Source of the DNA: Elymus sibiricus
Taxonomy: Eukaryota > Streptophyta > Magnoliopsida > Poales > Poaceae
Assembly (NCBI GenBank): GCA_039707655.1
Contig: CM077667.1
Coordinates: 156,282,642 to 156,346,641 of the forward strand
Direction: 5' to 3'
DNA: 64,000 nucleotides
The position numbers and the translations under genes were made by a program. This document shows positions 11,362 through 22,445 of this stretch, one piece after another. The notes below the pieces were generated by a model that saw only the letters and a program-made list of their open reading frames with translations, ran no database searches and had not been told where the DNA came from. The stretch's first letter is position 1, and each line of letters opens with the position of its first letter.

Positions 11362-13401
11362 TTAGGCGAGGAAGGGCTCGGTCCATGGCGCGATTACTGC
11401 CATGACCTCGTGAGCCGAGGGCGTCTCGTCCATTATGGAGCCGCCGATGATTTGGTCGTCTGGTTCGTTTACAGGGGGAACAACCGCGTCTGCGCTGGTG
11501 AGATCGGCGCCCTTTTGATCGTCCTGCCAAACCACGGATGGCTTAAAGAGCCGTTCCAGGAAAGTGTTCGGTGGGACAGGGTCACGTTTGGCTCCTATAC
11601 GAGCCAGTATATCAGCAGCTTGGTTGTCGTCTCTAGCGACGTGGTGAAACTCCAGCCCCTCGAATAGGGCGGATATCTTGAGGACGGCGTTTCTATATGC
11701 CGCCATCTTCGGATTCTTGGCGTCGAACTCACCGTTGACTTGAGAGATGGCCAGATTAGATTCTCCCCGCACCTCCAGCCGATGTATGCCCATTGTGGCT
11801 GCCATCCGAAGACCGTGTAAGAGGGCTTCGTATTCGGCTGCATTGTTGGAGTCGGCATACGTGATCTGTAAAACGTATCGGACGTTGTCACCTGTGGGGG
11901 ATGTGAGAACAACTCCAGCCCCCAGTCCGGCCAAAGTTTTGGATCCATCAAAGTACATCGTCCAATGGGAGTATGTACAATATTCCCTGGGGAGTTCGGC
12001 TTCTGTCCATTCGGCGAGGAAATCCGCCAATACCTGAGATTTAATAGCTCGGCGTGGTTTGTAGGTAATCTCAAAAGGAAGGAGCTCAATCGCCCATTTG
12101 GCTATGCGGCCAGTGGCATCCCTGTTATTGATTATATCATTCAGGGGTACTTCGGATGCCACCATGACCGAACACTCTTGGAAGTAATGTCTTAGCTTTC
12201 GTGATGCCATAAATACCGTATAGGCTATCTTCTGGTAGTGCGGGTATCTTGACTTGCATTGCATTAGTACTTCTGACACATAATAGACCGGCTTCTGTAT
12301 CTGGAATTTGTGTCCCTCCTCCTCTCGTTCGACGACGAGCACCGCGCTAACGACTTGGTTAGTGGCCGATATGTATAATAACATTGGCTCACCCGCGCCT
12401 GGTGCTGTAAGTATGGGGTTACTTGTCAGTAGTGTCTTAATATCTTCTAACGCAGCCTTTGCTTCGTCGGTCCATTCAAAATTCTTGGTCCGTTTCAGCA
12501 ACTTATACAGCAGTAAAGCTTTTTCGCTGAGGCGGGAGATAAAGCGGCTTAACACCGCCACGCAACCCGCCAATCTTTGGACATGCTTTAGCTCTGTGGG
12601 AATTGCAAGTTTTGATAAGTCGCGGATCTTGGCCGGATTCGATTCTATTCCTCTATGGGAAACGATGAATCTGAGCAACTTACCAGCGGGAACTCCGAAT
12701 ACACACTTCTCCGGATTGAGCCGAATATCGTATTCGCGTAGGCTGGCAAAGGTTTGCCTTAAATCGTCGATCAAATTGCTAACGTGTTTGGTTTTGATGA
12801 CCACATCGTCCACGTATGCTTCGACTGTTTTGCCAACCTGTTTTTCGAGACAGGTCTGGATCATGCGCTGGTATGTAGCCCCAGCGTTCTTTAGCCCGAA
12901 AGGCATTGTGTTGAAGCAAAACGGCCCATAGGGGGTGATGAATGCGGTTGCCGCTTGATCGGATTCCTTCATTTTAATCTGATGGTATCCGGAATAAGCA
13001 TCGAGGAAACACAGCAAGTTGTGTCCGGCTGTGGCGTCAATAATCTGGTCTATTCGCGGTAGAGGGAAAGGGTCCTTGGGGCAGGCCTTGTTGAGGCCTT
13101 TAAAGTCGACGCATAGCCGCCAGGATTTATCTTTATTTGGTACCATAACCAGGTTTGCCAACCATTCGGGGTGCTTAATGTCCCGAATGAATCCGGCCTC
13201 TAGCAATTTAGCCAGTTCTTCACCCATAGCTTGTCGTTTGGGCTCGAAGAAACGGCACAGAGTCTGCTTGACGGGCTTAAAGCCTGCAATGATGTTCAGA
13301 CTGTGTTCTGCCAGCCGTCGTGGGATGCCAGGCATATCGGAAGGATGCCAGGCGAATATGTCCCAGTTTTCTTGTAAGAAAGCTCGCAGCACTTCGTCCA
13401 C
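11362..13401 (-). pseudogene. Reverse transcriptase and RNase H of element C, open for 679 codons
   Basis: The domain order is Gypsy reverse transcriptase (residues about 55-245) and then RNase H. Motifs seen are WRLCVDFKGLNKACPKD, DAYSGYHQI, MPFGLKNAGATYQRM and the active site AYVDDVV. The connection segment contains PVYYVSEVL. An archaeal-type RNase H follows with MYFDGSKTLAGLGAGVVL, NNAAEYEALLHGLR and a late DNQAADILA. The Met at 13401 is not a natural start: the frame connects to the protease upstream through a frameshift at about 13490 and to the integrase downstream through the stop at 11362. The catalytic residues I can see are intact, making this the best preserved domain of the element. 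Confidence 0.92.
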
Positions 13402-14040
13402 GACGGGGTCGAGCTGAGCTCCGATGGACGCTGTCTTGTTGGGGTCCGTCGGGTGTACCTGAATTTTAATGATTTCCTTTGCTGGCTTGAAGGGGGCGTG
13501 GATTTGGGCCTCTTGCTGAGGATCACGTCATCCTTGTCTACTGTTAACCGAAGTGCGGTCAGCTCTTCTGCAGGAAAGGTCTCAGCTAGAGCCTCGAGGG
13601 CAAGCGCCGCTGTTTTGTTTTCGGCCCGTAGGGCTGTGTCCGGATCACTAGCAGTTGTGATAACACCGTTTGGTCCTGGCATCTTAAGTTTCATATACCC
13701 GTAATGTGGTATAGCCTGGAATTTTATAAAGGCGTCACGTCCCAACAGGGCGTGGTAGCCACTAGGGAAGGGCACGATGTGGAAGAGAAGCTCTTCAGAT
13801 CGGTAGTTGTCGGGCGTGCCGAACACTACGTCCAGGGTAATACATCCTGAACAGCGTGCCTCCTTCCCCGGGATTATTCCCCGGAAGGTTGTGTTGCTAT
13901 GTTCGATGCGAGATTGGTCGAACTGCATTTTTTCTAGAGTATCCTCATAGATTAGGTTTAGACCACTGCTGCCATCCATTAGCACCTTGTGTAACCTGAA
14001 GCCGTCAATGATGGGGTTCAGGACTAGTGTGGCCGGTGAA
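13402..14040 (-). pseudogene. Retroviral-type aspartic protease region of element C
   Basis: The active-site motif appears as VLMDGSSGLNLIY, where Gypsy elements of this type usually have a D-G/S-G core. FPSGYHALLGRDAF and the domain end YMKLKMPGPNGVI follow. The open frame 13985-13296 switches out of register at about 13490 relative to the reverse transcriptase frame. This is a one-base-type frameshift within the linker (KRPKSTPP onwards), which otherwise leads to FAWHPSDMPGIPRRLAEH. The upstream edge towards gag is eroded by further frame changes, so the boundary at 14040 is approximate. Confidence 0.8.
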
Positions 14041-14437
14041 TGACCGGGAAGAATGGCTGGTCAATCAGCATCTCCGAAGGTGATGGGTGTGTCAGCCCAT
14101 GCACTCGTTGCTGCCATGTGATATACTTGTTCGAGTTCTTTAAGAGCTCTTTTCCTCCTGTTCCTTGAAGGGAACGTTTCGTAGATCGTCAGGACTTCGG
14201 TGTTATATTCCGACGACGCTGCAGAGCGCCTTTTAGACCGTGATGCCTCAAGGATGGCTTCGCCACTTTTTGCGATCTGCCTGATGACCCAGCAAGTTCT
14301 AAGGCTGTGGGTCGGAGTTGTGTTCAACAATACGGAGTGTATAGGGCAAGGTTTATCTAGTAGTCCATCCAGGACAGTACTGACCCCTAGAAGGGGTCTG
14401 TTCCTCTTTTTGGCGGGCTCAAGTTGGGCTGGACGGT
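14041..14437 (-). pseudogene. Eroded gag-protease linker of element C
   Basis: A minus-strand frame at 14330-14061 contains ILEASRSKRRSAASSEYNTE and YHMAATSAWADTPITFGDAD. This resembles the region between gag and protease in grass Gypsy elements, which ends shortly before the protease. It is in a different register from gag. I see no zinc knuckle, suggesting this part is deleted or scrambled. Confidence 0.5.
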
Positions 14438-15466
14438 TCAGAGGTATCCTCTTTTACCGATCACCTCTAGGGTATTCGGCAAAGGTTTGTTCCGAAAAAG
14501 CCGCTCGGTTTGCCAAGCACTCTCCATGGCACAATACTTCTGTAACAAGATGGACAGCTCAGAAAAGTCAGTAATGTGCCGCCGCGCCAGGGCATTGAGG
14601 ATTCCCTTGTCGTGGCAACTATGTTTGAAGGTTGCCATTACATCTTGATCGCTAAGGCCCCGTACGTTGTTTCGGGCGAGGAGTAGTCTGGCCCAGTAAT
14701 GATGGACGGACTCCCCTGACAAATGTACAATGTCCGGTAGGTCCAGAGAATTGGGCTCTGATGCGATGCTCGAGTCATCGGCTTGGGAGGTGGGTGGGAG
14801 AAAGGTTGACCCCACGCCACGGTGGGAGTTCGGAATTATGGATTCCGAACCGTGTGATAGATCAGGGAATGACACCAGACTGTTGCTGGAGCGGACGCTA
14901 GAGGCTGGGTCGCGAGCAAGGTCTCGGTGATCGGAAATTGGAGTATGAACCATTTTTAATTCCGGTAGCTGGGAGGTCGAGCCCCCCGCCGGACACTCGA
15001 TGGTGGTGACAAGGTGGGTGACCGTGGGGGCATGAATTTCCCTGTCATCGGGTTTAAGCACGAGCCGGTCATAGACCGGGGTCAGGTCATCGGCCATCCG
15101 CATAGTCTCCATCCGATCAAACAACTCGTTGAGAAACGAGGCGATGGTGGGATGCGTGTCACTGAAGCAAGTGGGGTCGGTATGCGGCATCGCCATTCCA
15201 GAGTCGCGCGAGAGCGTTCTCGGATTCTGCTCAACCATGGTAGGTCCGGTAGCGATGACCGGACCGGGTGGTCCTGACGATCCGGAGATAGCAACTTCAT
15301 CTTCGGAGTCGAGGCTCAATATCTTCGGCGCCGAGGCGTCGAGGTCTGCGGGCTTCTCTGTAAGAGTCAGGGTTTCCATCAGTACAAGTTCTCCCCGGGA
15401 ATCAGCTGAGAACTCTAGGGTTCCGAACCTGACCCTTGGTCGGGGAAAAAGTTTCCGATCTGGCAT
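14438..15466 (-). CDS. Gag-like protein of element C, 342 codons
   Basis: The open frame starts at the Met at 15466 (MPDRKLFPRPRVRFG), about 155 bp downstream of the 5' LTR on the minus strand. Its N-terminal half is acidic and low in structure. The C-terminal part has the plant Gypsy gag core: VHHYWARLLLARNNVRGLSD, DKGILNALARRHI and LLQKYCAMESAWQTE. The protein would form the particle around the element RNA. It lacks a CCHC zinc knuckle and stops soon after the core. It is therefore probably a shortened product, although the frame itself is unbroken. Confidence 0.7.
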   Translation of the reverse strand: MPDRKLFPRPRVRFGTLEFSADSRGELVLMETLTLTEKPADLDASAPKILSLDSEDEVAISGSSGPPGPVIATGPTMVEQNPRTLSRDSGMAMPHTDPTCFSDTHPTIASFLNELFDRMETMRMADDLTPVYDRLVLKPDDREIHAPTVTHLVTTIECPAGGSTSQLPELKMVHTPISDHRDLARDPASSVRSSNSLVSFPDLSHGSESIIPNSHRGVGSTFLPPTSQADDSSIASEPNSLDLPDIVHLSGESVHHYWARLLLARNNVRGLSDQDVMATFKHSCHDKGILNALARRHITDFSELSILLQKYCAMESAWQTERLFRNKPLPNTLEVIGKRGYL

Positions 15467-15605
15467 GGATGGCCGATCGGGTGAGTGCGCGACGAGATGT
15501 CACCGCTCGCGCGGATCTGATCCGGGGCAAGAATCCCCCGGGCACAGATTTCGCTGTTGAAGACAAGGCGAGCCATCGATTCCTTCTGGTGATCACAGCG
15601 GAACT

Positions 15606-15622
15606 CTCAATGAAAGCACCAA
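15606..15622 (-). other. Candidate primer binding site of element C
   Basis: On the minus strand TTGGTGCTTTCATTGAG follows directly after the 5' LTR. Its TGG start matches a tRNA CCA end. I could not assign the tRNA. Confidence 0.5.
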
Positions 15623-16092
15623 TGTCGGTGTCAAAACCGGCGGATCTCGGGTAGGTGGTCCCGAACTGTGATACTTGGATCGACGGTAACAAGAGACGAA
15701 GGGGACAAGGTTTTACCCAGGTTCGGGCCCTCCTATGGATGTAATACCCTACGTCCTGCTTGATTATATTGATTGTATGGGGATTACAGAGTTGATCTAC
15801 CTCGAGATCGAGTAACTAAACCCTAGATGAGCTCTGTTGGCCTACAACCTAAAACCCTCCGGCTTATATAGACGCCGGGGGCCCCTAGGGTTTACACATG
15901 GTCGGTTACACGTCGAAGGGATAAACATGCCTATTCACTACTTTAAACGGGGAGGACACGCCATGCTTCTAGAAACTTCCGTCCTGGAGTCTGGGCCTCC
16001 AATCAATCCAGTGTCCGGCAATCGGTCCATATAGTCCGACCCATATTAGATAGGTCGACCTCCCGAGGACCCCTTAGTCTAGGACTCCCTCA
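15623..16092 (-). repeat. 5' LTR of element C
   Basis: This is a 470-bp LTR differing from the copy at 5697-6166 at 8 positions. It drives the minus-strand genes. The TATA box CTATATAAGC lies on the minus strand at 15871-15862. It is followed outward by the target duplication CCAGG (16093-16097). Confidence 0.95.
15862..15871 (-). promoter_or_regulatory. TATA box of element C
   Basis: CTATATAAGC on the minus strand lies within the 5' LTR, about 240 bp before the LTR's downstream edge. It is conserved in the other LTR. Confidence 0.65.
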
Positions 16093-16097
16093 CCAGG

Positions 16098-17475
16098 CGC
16101 AGACCCTGTGCAACAATAAAAAAAGCTAGGCGTTGCATCATATCATTGCATTGCATGTTCATTATGCATTTTTATGATTGTGATGTCATCACCTTTTTAA
16201 GTTCTAGAGATTTTCTAGAGTACTTGTTAAGACTATAATCCTTCTTGCCGCGTTATCTCCTCAAGGGATAGAGGCCTCTTGCCCTGAGTTTCTTGCCACC
16301 AAGAAAACAAAGAAGGAGGGCAAAGGAACAAGGACGGTGGCCCAGCGTACTCCAGAAAGGGATACTGCCTAAAAATAGATAAGTCTAATCGCATATCCAA
16401 AGTTTTATGATTGTTTGCTCCCTTAAAGGAAACCCTTGCTATCTTTTCGAATTTGTTCGGTAGAGACCCCCACGTGGGGAAAACCCTTATCGGGACGAGC
16501 CGTTCCCCAGTTCCTGATACTTATTAGACCTGGGGGGCCACGCCGATCCCGACAAGGAGCCTTGCCGGGGAACAACGCCAGCCTGCTATCGGGGGCTTGC
16601 TCCCCTTTTGGCGCTCGTGGTTAGTAGTGACCCGGCAAGCGGTTCCGTGTGGCAAGGACAAACATACTAACATAACAGAAATAAATGGAGAAAAGTGATG
16701 GTACTCAGGGAAGGGAAATAACATTCATTCATTCATTTGTTGATACAAATTGGATAAGAATTACATTATAATTAGCTAAAACTTATCAAACACCTACATC
16801 TTTTGACTTATAAAAAGATAAGTACCCCGTAATTCCTTTATTGTCCCTCTCCTCCTAGGAGTTAGGTGGAGAAGAAATAGAGGGCAAAAGGAGCGCCTGG
16901 CTGGGATTCGGCGCTTCCCCGCCAGGACTAGAGGAACACGTCCGAAGAGCGGGAGGCCCTTATCCCCCAGGCAGGGCGGACGAAGCCGACGAAGCGTACA
17001 AGGCCGGCAAGGGGGAACAAGGCGGAGGGCAGGTGCAGATGGTGGCACTGCCGGGGCTCAGCTGGTGATGATGGTGCTGCCGGCAAGCGCGACGCGTCGG
17101 AGCCGTCACCCTCACTCCTGAAGCGTCATGGGTCACCAGCCGCCATCATCTTCCTCATCGCCACCGCTCGAGGGAACGCCTCCACCATCGTCCAAACTCC
17201 TGACGCGGCAGCCGAGGAACTCCACAGAGACCATGGTCGCCCCTGGTGGCCAAAGGCGAGGAATTCCTCCCGCCCTTAAGAAGTATGCATGAGCGAAGGA
17301 CTCCCACCCATGCACGCTATACATAACGCCATGGGTGGAGAACTCTACCGCGATGGATGACGAACCGCGGCTGCAACCACACGCGCGTGATCGGCGGCCG
17401 TACAGACGATTTTTCTCCATCACCCTGAAGAAGGAACGCAGGGACTACAGTCCACCACGGTGCTGCATTTCCATT
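16098..17475 (+). other. 3' region of element B, no gene recognised
   Basis: This continues element B after insertion C. It is AT-rich to about 16430 and contains a LTR-like block around 16460-16620 (CCCCACGTGGGGAAAACCC). GC-rich sequence from about 16850 has open but unrecognisable frames on both strands. I find no pol motif. The final three bases (ATT, 17473-17475) are the left target duplication of the CACTA element. Confidence 0.5.
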
Positions 17476-17735
17476 CACTACTAGGGAAAAGCCTACCAGT
17501 AGCGCCGGTTTTTGTACTAGCAGTAGCGCAGGTACTCGCGCTACTGCTACGGCGCTACAGCTAAATTTTAGCAGTAGCACGTGTTCTACCCAGCGCTACT
17601 GGTAATATCCTATAGCAGTAGCGCTCCTCCTCCCAGCGCTACTGCTAACTATCTGCAGCGCATTTTGCAGTGGAGTGCTACTGTTACAAGCGCGTTGCAG
17701 GTAATATTTTTCCAGCGCTACTACTAATATTTTTA
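17476..17735. repeat. Left terminal and subterminal repeats of the CACTA element
   Basis: After the 17-bp terminal repeat, variants of CAGTAGCGC and its complement GCGCTACTG recur about every 15-40 bp to about 17725. These are candidate transposase binding sites. The intervening bases are not conserved. Confidence 0.85.
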
Positions 17736-18462
17736 TGTTTTTTGTTTTTTTGCTCTATTTATACAGATACAGCTTCTATACGATAACAACATGCATATTC
17801 ATTGAAACATATATGAATAAAAGAAGTTCTTTCATCTCATATCATCGTCATCACTAATAGTCGATCACGTTCATGTCTCGAAGATATAGCGATACAAGTT
17901 ATTAGAAGTCTCGAATACATGCAACTACCCATGATCACACTCATGTTTCATCATCTATGTAACCTAGCTATGATCTGATCGCATACAAGAGAAGGACGAT
18001 CCCGATGAGCACAAGTGGGATTATGTAGTACTTCTTGAGGTGTTGTTTCTAATTTCTCTCTCACGCTAGCATCCACCTCATGTAACTAGCTTTCGCCTCG
18101 TTTCTGCTAGAAAACCCGTTCTGGCTGCCGCCCGGGAAGTGATACACTTGGGTCTGACACTCTGGCCACTCCTCGTACACTCCCGGAAACCTCCCAATGT
18201 ACACGGCATACCACCTCGGCATGGATGATCTATATACCTGTCAGAGATGCATACATTATCCAGTGAATTCAACATTAATATGCAACATAATATATGACGT
18301 CGGCCTGCGGAGAGAAATAGTTAGCAAATAGAAGCAACATAAACATAGATAACTAAATAGAGTGTGATAGAGTTTACATCTAATAATTACGTCGTACAGA
18401 TAAATTCCAAGTTTCGGTTGTAGAGAAAGTAACAACTAAATAGGCACAATGTCATCGTTAAT
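17736..18462. other. Non-coding part of the CACTA element
   Basis: AT-rich sequence lies between the left subterminal repeats and the stop codon of the Ulp1-like gene. I see no reading frame of interest. It probably holds the 3' untranslated region and terminator of the minus-strand gene. Confidence 0.5.
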
Positions 18463-21400
18463 TTAAGCATTGCACTCGTGCCATTCGTCCATATGCGGGA
18501 GGATGCACCCAAGCTTGGTGAAAGGCGTGGTGTCCTGACGTAGTATGGCTATGCAGGTGTGGACGTCACGCCGCGATATTGGACTGCCGTAGAACATCCC
18601 ATTCTCTTCAATGACGTCTTTGATGTTGATCGACGCAATTTCCTGCTGGATGCGGTAGAATTCATTTCGTAGTAGATGATCCGGTACGGTTTCTAAGGCT
18701 TCGGCTCATCTCTGGATAAGGGTATCAGATGTAGATGTCATGCGAAGTGACTGTTGATCCCTTCTGTACTCCAGCATTAGATGGATGATGTAGAATCCAT
18801 CCTTATTACTTGTTGCCGGTCGCTGGACGCAATAGAAGTTAGTCTTGTGGGCGAAACACACCGTGCCTCTAAATGTCTTCTTCAATTGGATGTAGCCACC
18901 CCGCATGCTGAAGCCCAGGAGAGCTTTGTCCAGAACATATTTGATCTCTATGTAATCTTTCTTCTGTATATTCATGGATGGGTCCAAATACAGTGCGCGG
19001 GAGTAAGGCAGGTAAAGAACGATGATAATGGCGCTCTCGTGGCTGCGCAAAATAAATACACGATCAACTTAGTGTTCATGCGTGCAAACGTAACGATTGA
19101 AATGCACGAAAGGATGTATGTGCTATAGTGGCTATCCGCGGATGACTTACTTGGGATGATAAGGTACGAGAATGGCTTCCTTGTCCTTATGGTTGACCAT
19201 GAACTCTTCCATGTACTCCGTCACATATTTGCGGTTGGCTTCGTCGACTCACAACCAGCCCTCACGCATGTAGTACGAGTCCGCGACCGCAAGACGACTG
19301 ATTTGCTCTTTCCTGACGATGTAGTTCATATGAAGCGCATAAAGACGGACGAACGATAAATCTAGCCGCCTCATTAGGAACATCTCGAAGATGTAGTCAA
19401 ATCGCAGGAAGACCAGGTCCGCAGGGCCGGCGTGTACGTACTCCTTGTCAATACACGACACATGGACCGTATAAAGTGGGTATCCTGGATCATTCGAGGA
19501 GAGAAGGCTTCTCTCCGTCGATAGCACATGGTCATGCAGTCTCCTGAGAACCCCTGTTATGGCGGCTAGCGCATCCTCCGGTAACATTGGCTTTCCCGCG
19601 ATATGGATAGACGGCGCACCTTTGATCGGTACACTGTCTGCAACCCGGGTATGTGGAGGCGGCTGGCTGCTAGAAGCCACTTTCGCAGCTTTGGCGGCAA
19701 CCGGGCCTTTCCTCGCCGGTCTCTTCCTTTGTTTCTTCTCAGTCCGATCAGGTGCTGGTGGGTCTGTCAGACCCTGTCTGACCACCGTCCCCAGTGTCGT
19801 TGGGCTAAGCATTGCACGATCTTGTCTTAATAGTTGAGCTTGGGTTGAGGCGACATCTGGAAGGGTGTCCTATGAGGCTTGCATGAACAAAGACTTCTTG
19901 CATTCCCGAGGATGTTCCTGCTCCGGCTGTTCCTCATCTGGCTGACTCATCACTATGTCCTCATAGTAGGTGCCGGCGCCGGTATTGAGCCACTGGAGAG
20001 GGTCCTCATCTTCAATGTCATGATCCATATCCTCATCCATGTGGACGACATCATCAGCCGGGGCCGGAACGGTTGGACCCCCTTCCTCGTGTCGATCGCC
20101 CTCACCTAGCAGCGCAGACGGTAGTCGTAATTGCGTAGGTGGGGTTGTGGTCATACCTTGCTCGGGTCCCTTTGGATTACTCCCAACCACCTCCAAACGA
20201 AAAAGATTCTTCGGCCATAGGATAGGCCAATTTTTTGATTCGCCAAGTTGCGTTGGTGTCTCGTCATCTTCTCCACCTATTTGTACGGGAAGACATAAAC
20301 CCTCGGAGCCATGTTCCACACTCGCCACGGAGACCCTTAAGGCGTTATCGGGCATCTGTCGGCCATGGAACGAGCGATCCTTGGGCTTCATTATAGTAGC
20401 CTTCCCCACAACCACCAACCCGCCGTTCATGTGGTAGAGGAGGGTGCACGGAATGGAGTCGGCCTGCAAAGATATGTGTGCGGCGTTAGAGATCCGAAAG
20501 GCAACGGAAACTAAAGATTAGTTACTTATGTTGATGAGCGTGCGATGCGTATTTACCATGAGGGCATCGAGCTCGGCCAATGTCAATGGCCCAACATTTA
20601 AGCCAGAGATGGAGCATGGGCTGCTGTCAGAGGGTGCAGGTGCGGGAGGAGGTGTGGGAGCTGGTGCTGCTGGAATAGGTGCGTGTGCGGTTGCCATACC
20701 AGGTAAGGGTGCGGGTGCGAAGTTCAATGAGTTGCTCCCGGTGAAGCTGGGCATGGGAAATTCATTTGCGGGGTGGTGTGGATTCTGTTGCACCCAACTA
20801 ACCATAGATGGAATCAAGCTTGTCAATGCAGCTGCCACATCATTTCTGCAGGCATCTACCGCTGCTCTTCTTGCCTCAGCTACGGTTTCAGCTTTGTTTT
20901 TCTCCAATGCCAGTGCCACCTTCTCGTCGATAGTCACTTGACTAAACTTCTTTCTTTGCTTTTTGGCCTCGGGGTCCTCCCTATAGTAGTACTTCCACGT
21001 GGCGCCGTCTTCGACGGAGTGCACACGTCCATACGAAGGCGGCTTATCCAGCGGTTTTCCGTACATTATGTTGAGTGCCCGGTTGAAAGGGGTGTCCCAC
21101 TTGTACTTTAGTGCCGACGAGTGAGTCGACGAGTTGCTTTCGGCTGCAAGCTTGTGTTGCTCTCTCTGCAAAATGAGCGTGAATCAATTACAGATGTTGA
21201 CTCGAAAGTCGTCGACTTGATCAGAAGCTAATATAAGGTGGTAAAATGATAATTACGAATAATCTCATGAATTCCCGCGTAGGCCCGTTCATGTAAAATT
21301 CCTTTTTTATTGGGTCCCACTTGAACCGGGCCCTGATGAAGTCATGCTCCTGCTGGTCGGTGAACTCAGCCAAGGGGTATGGGAACCCCAGACGTTCACG

Positions 21401-22165
21401 TTCCGCGTCCTCCTTAGCCCACACGGGCTTCTTGCCCGTGTAACCACGACTTCCGAGGTCATGGTTCCCCATGTTCCTTGCCTGAAGCTCCTTGCCTTTC
21501 TCCGATCTGGCCTTGGCAGCTTCTTCAGCGCAAGTTGCCTTGAACTTTTCAAAGTCCTCTTTCGAAATTGTCGAATTGTCTTCTTTTATCTAGGCGTAGG
21601 TTTGATGCTCTACTTCAATCGCCCTTTTCACCCTTGTTTTCCAGGCGCTCAATGCGTTGCTGAACTTTCCTAGGGCTTTGTTGTTTATTTTCTTCATGGC
21701 AGGATCATCCCACGGGTCATTGATATTCTTTTCATCCCGACCGGGGAACAAGAATCTTGCGTGCAACCTATTTAGGAGCAGGTGTCGCAAAGGTTCATTA
21801 TGCCGTAATTTTGCGTCATTAATGTTAGCGCTATCCCATAGGATGCATGCTAGTTAGTTGCCGTACGTCGCTGCCATGTCCCGCGGCTCGATTGGCTCAA
21901 AATCTCCTTCTGACACCTCCATGATCACCAGTCTTCCGATGCCAACCTGATTTGGGCGTCGTGTCCTCTTTCCCTTCTTTCCATCACTGGCTTGGGAGGT
22001 ACCATCGGTGGCTATCTCCGCCTCAGTGCCGGTGTGGGTGGCATCAGTGTCGGTGCCGTTTGCGCCATCGGCGTTGGCATCAGTGGCCATCCCCATCTCC
22101 TGTCTAGCCAGATAGTTGAAGTAAACATGTGCTGCTTCATCTTCAGCTTCATCGTTGTCGGCCAT
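18463..22165 (-). pseudogene. CACTA second gene: Transposase_24 domain plus Ulp1-like C-terminus
   Basis: The gene starts at the Met at 22165 (MADNDEAEDEAAHVYFNYLA), with an acidic, threonine-rich N-terminus. The segment 21790-21220 matches the plant Ptta/En/Spm family (Pfam Transposase_24): FSNALSAWKTRVKRAIE, then NMGNHDLGSRGYTGKKPVWA. A later exon (21171-20518) holds a helical stretch and a proline/alanine-rich region, and 20469-19249 is mostly open. The end (19050-18463) resembles a Ulp1 cysteine-protease fold: IIIVLYLPYSRALYLDPS, then YCVQRPATSNKDGFYIIHLM. Where Ulp1 has its catalytic Cys this copy reads KDGF, so the fold is probably catalytically dead. In-frame stops at about 21590, 19868, 19249 and 18706 break it. 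Introns are likely but were not fully resolved. Confidence 0.75.
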
Positions 22166-22189
22166 GTTTCCTAGGATTCAATCTAGTCG

Positions 22190-22445
22190 TTTAATTTCTC
22201 GAGCTTTATATAATAAAATGAATAATGACTCTTGGAAAAATGGCCTATGTTTTGCCTGGCTGTCATTTCATTCCCGTCCCGGCAAATCTCGGGCACTCCA
22301 TATGTCTACTTTCAAGCACACATAATGTCGAAATTCACGGTAAATTTTGGCATGACCTATGCTAAAAATGGCACATATCGAGTGCCTGAAATTTGCCGGA
22401 ACGGAAATTAATCAACATTCCGGCAAAACATAGGCCACTCAGAAT
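22190..22445 (-). promoter_or_regulatory. Upstream block of the second CACTA gene, shared with the transposase gene
   Basis: This block sits directly upstream of the start at 22165. Its part at 22350-22440 (including CGAGTGCCTGAAATTTGCC, AATCAACATTCCGGCAAAAC and CATAGGCCACTCA) aligns with 30882-30978, upstream of the transposase start, at roughly 80% by eye. It also contains an inverted pair, GGCCTATGTTTTGCC near 22242 and GGCAAAACATAGGCC near 22422. A shared promoter or 5' untranslated region is inferred. Confidence 0.55.

Larger units (their letters stand above)
5697..16092 (-). mobile_element. Gypsy LTR retrotransposon C, structurally complete
   Basis: This 10,396-bp element has two 470-bp LTRs (5697-6166 and 15623-16092) and an exact 5-bp target duplication, CCAGG. 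Gag, protease, reverse transcriptase, RNase H and integrase lie in that order on the minus strand from 15466 down to 10153. An extra gene lies on the plus strand at 6502-9269. My base-by-base comparison of the LTRs finds 8 substitutions and no indels in 470 bp (1.7%). At the commonly used grass LTR rate of 1.3e-8 per site per year this gives very roughly 0.7 million years. The coding genes already contain stops and frameshifts. Confidence 0.95.
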
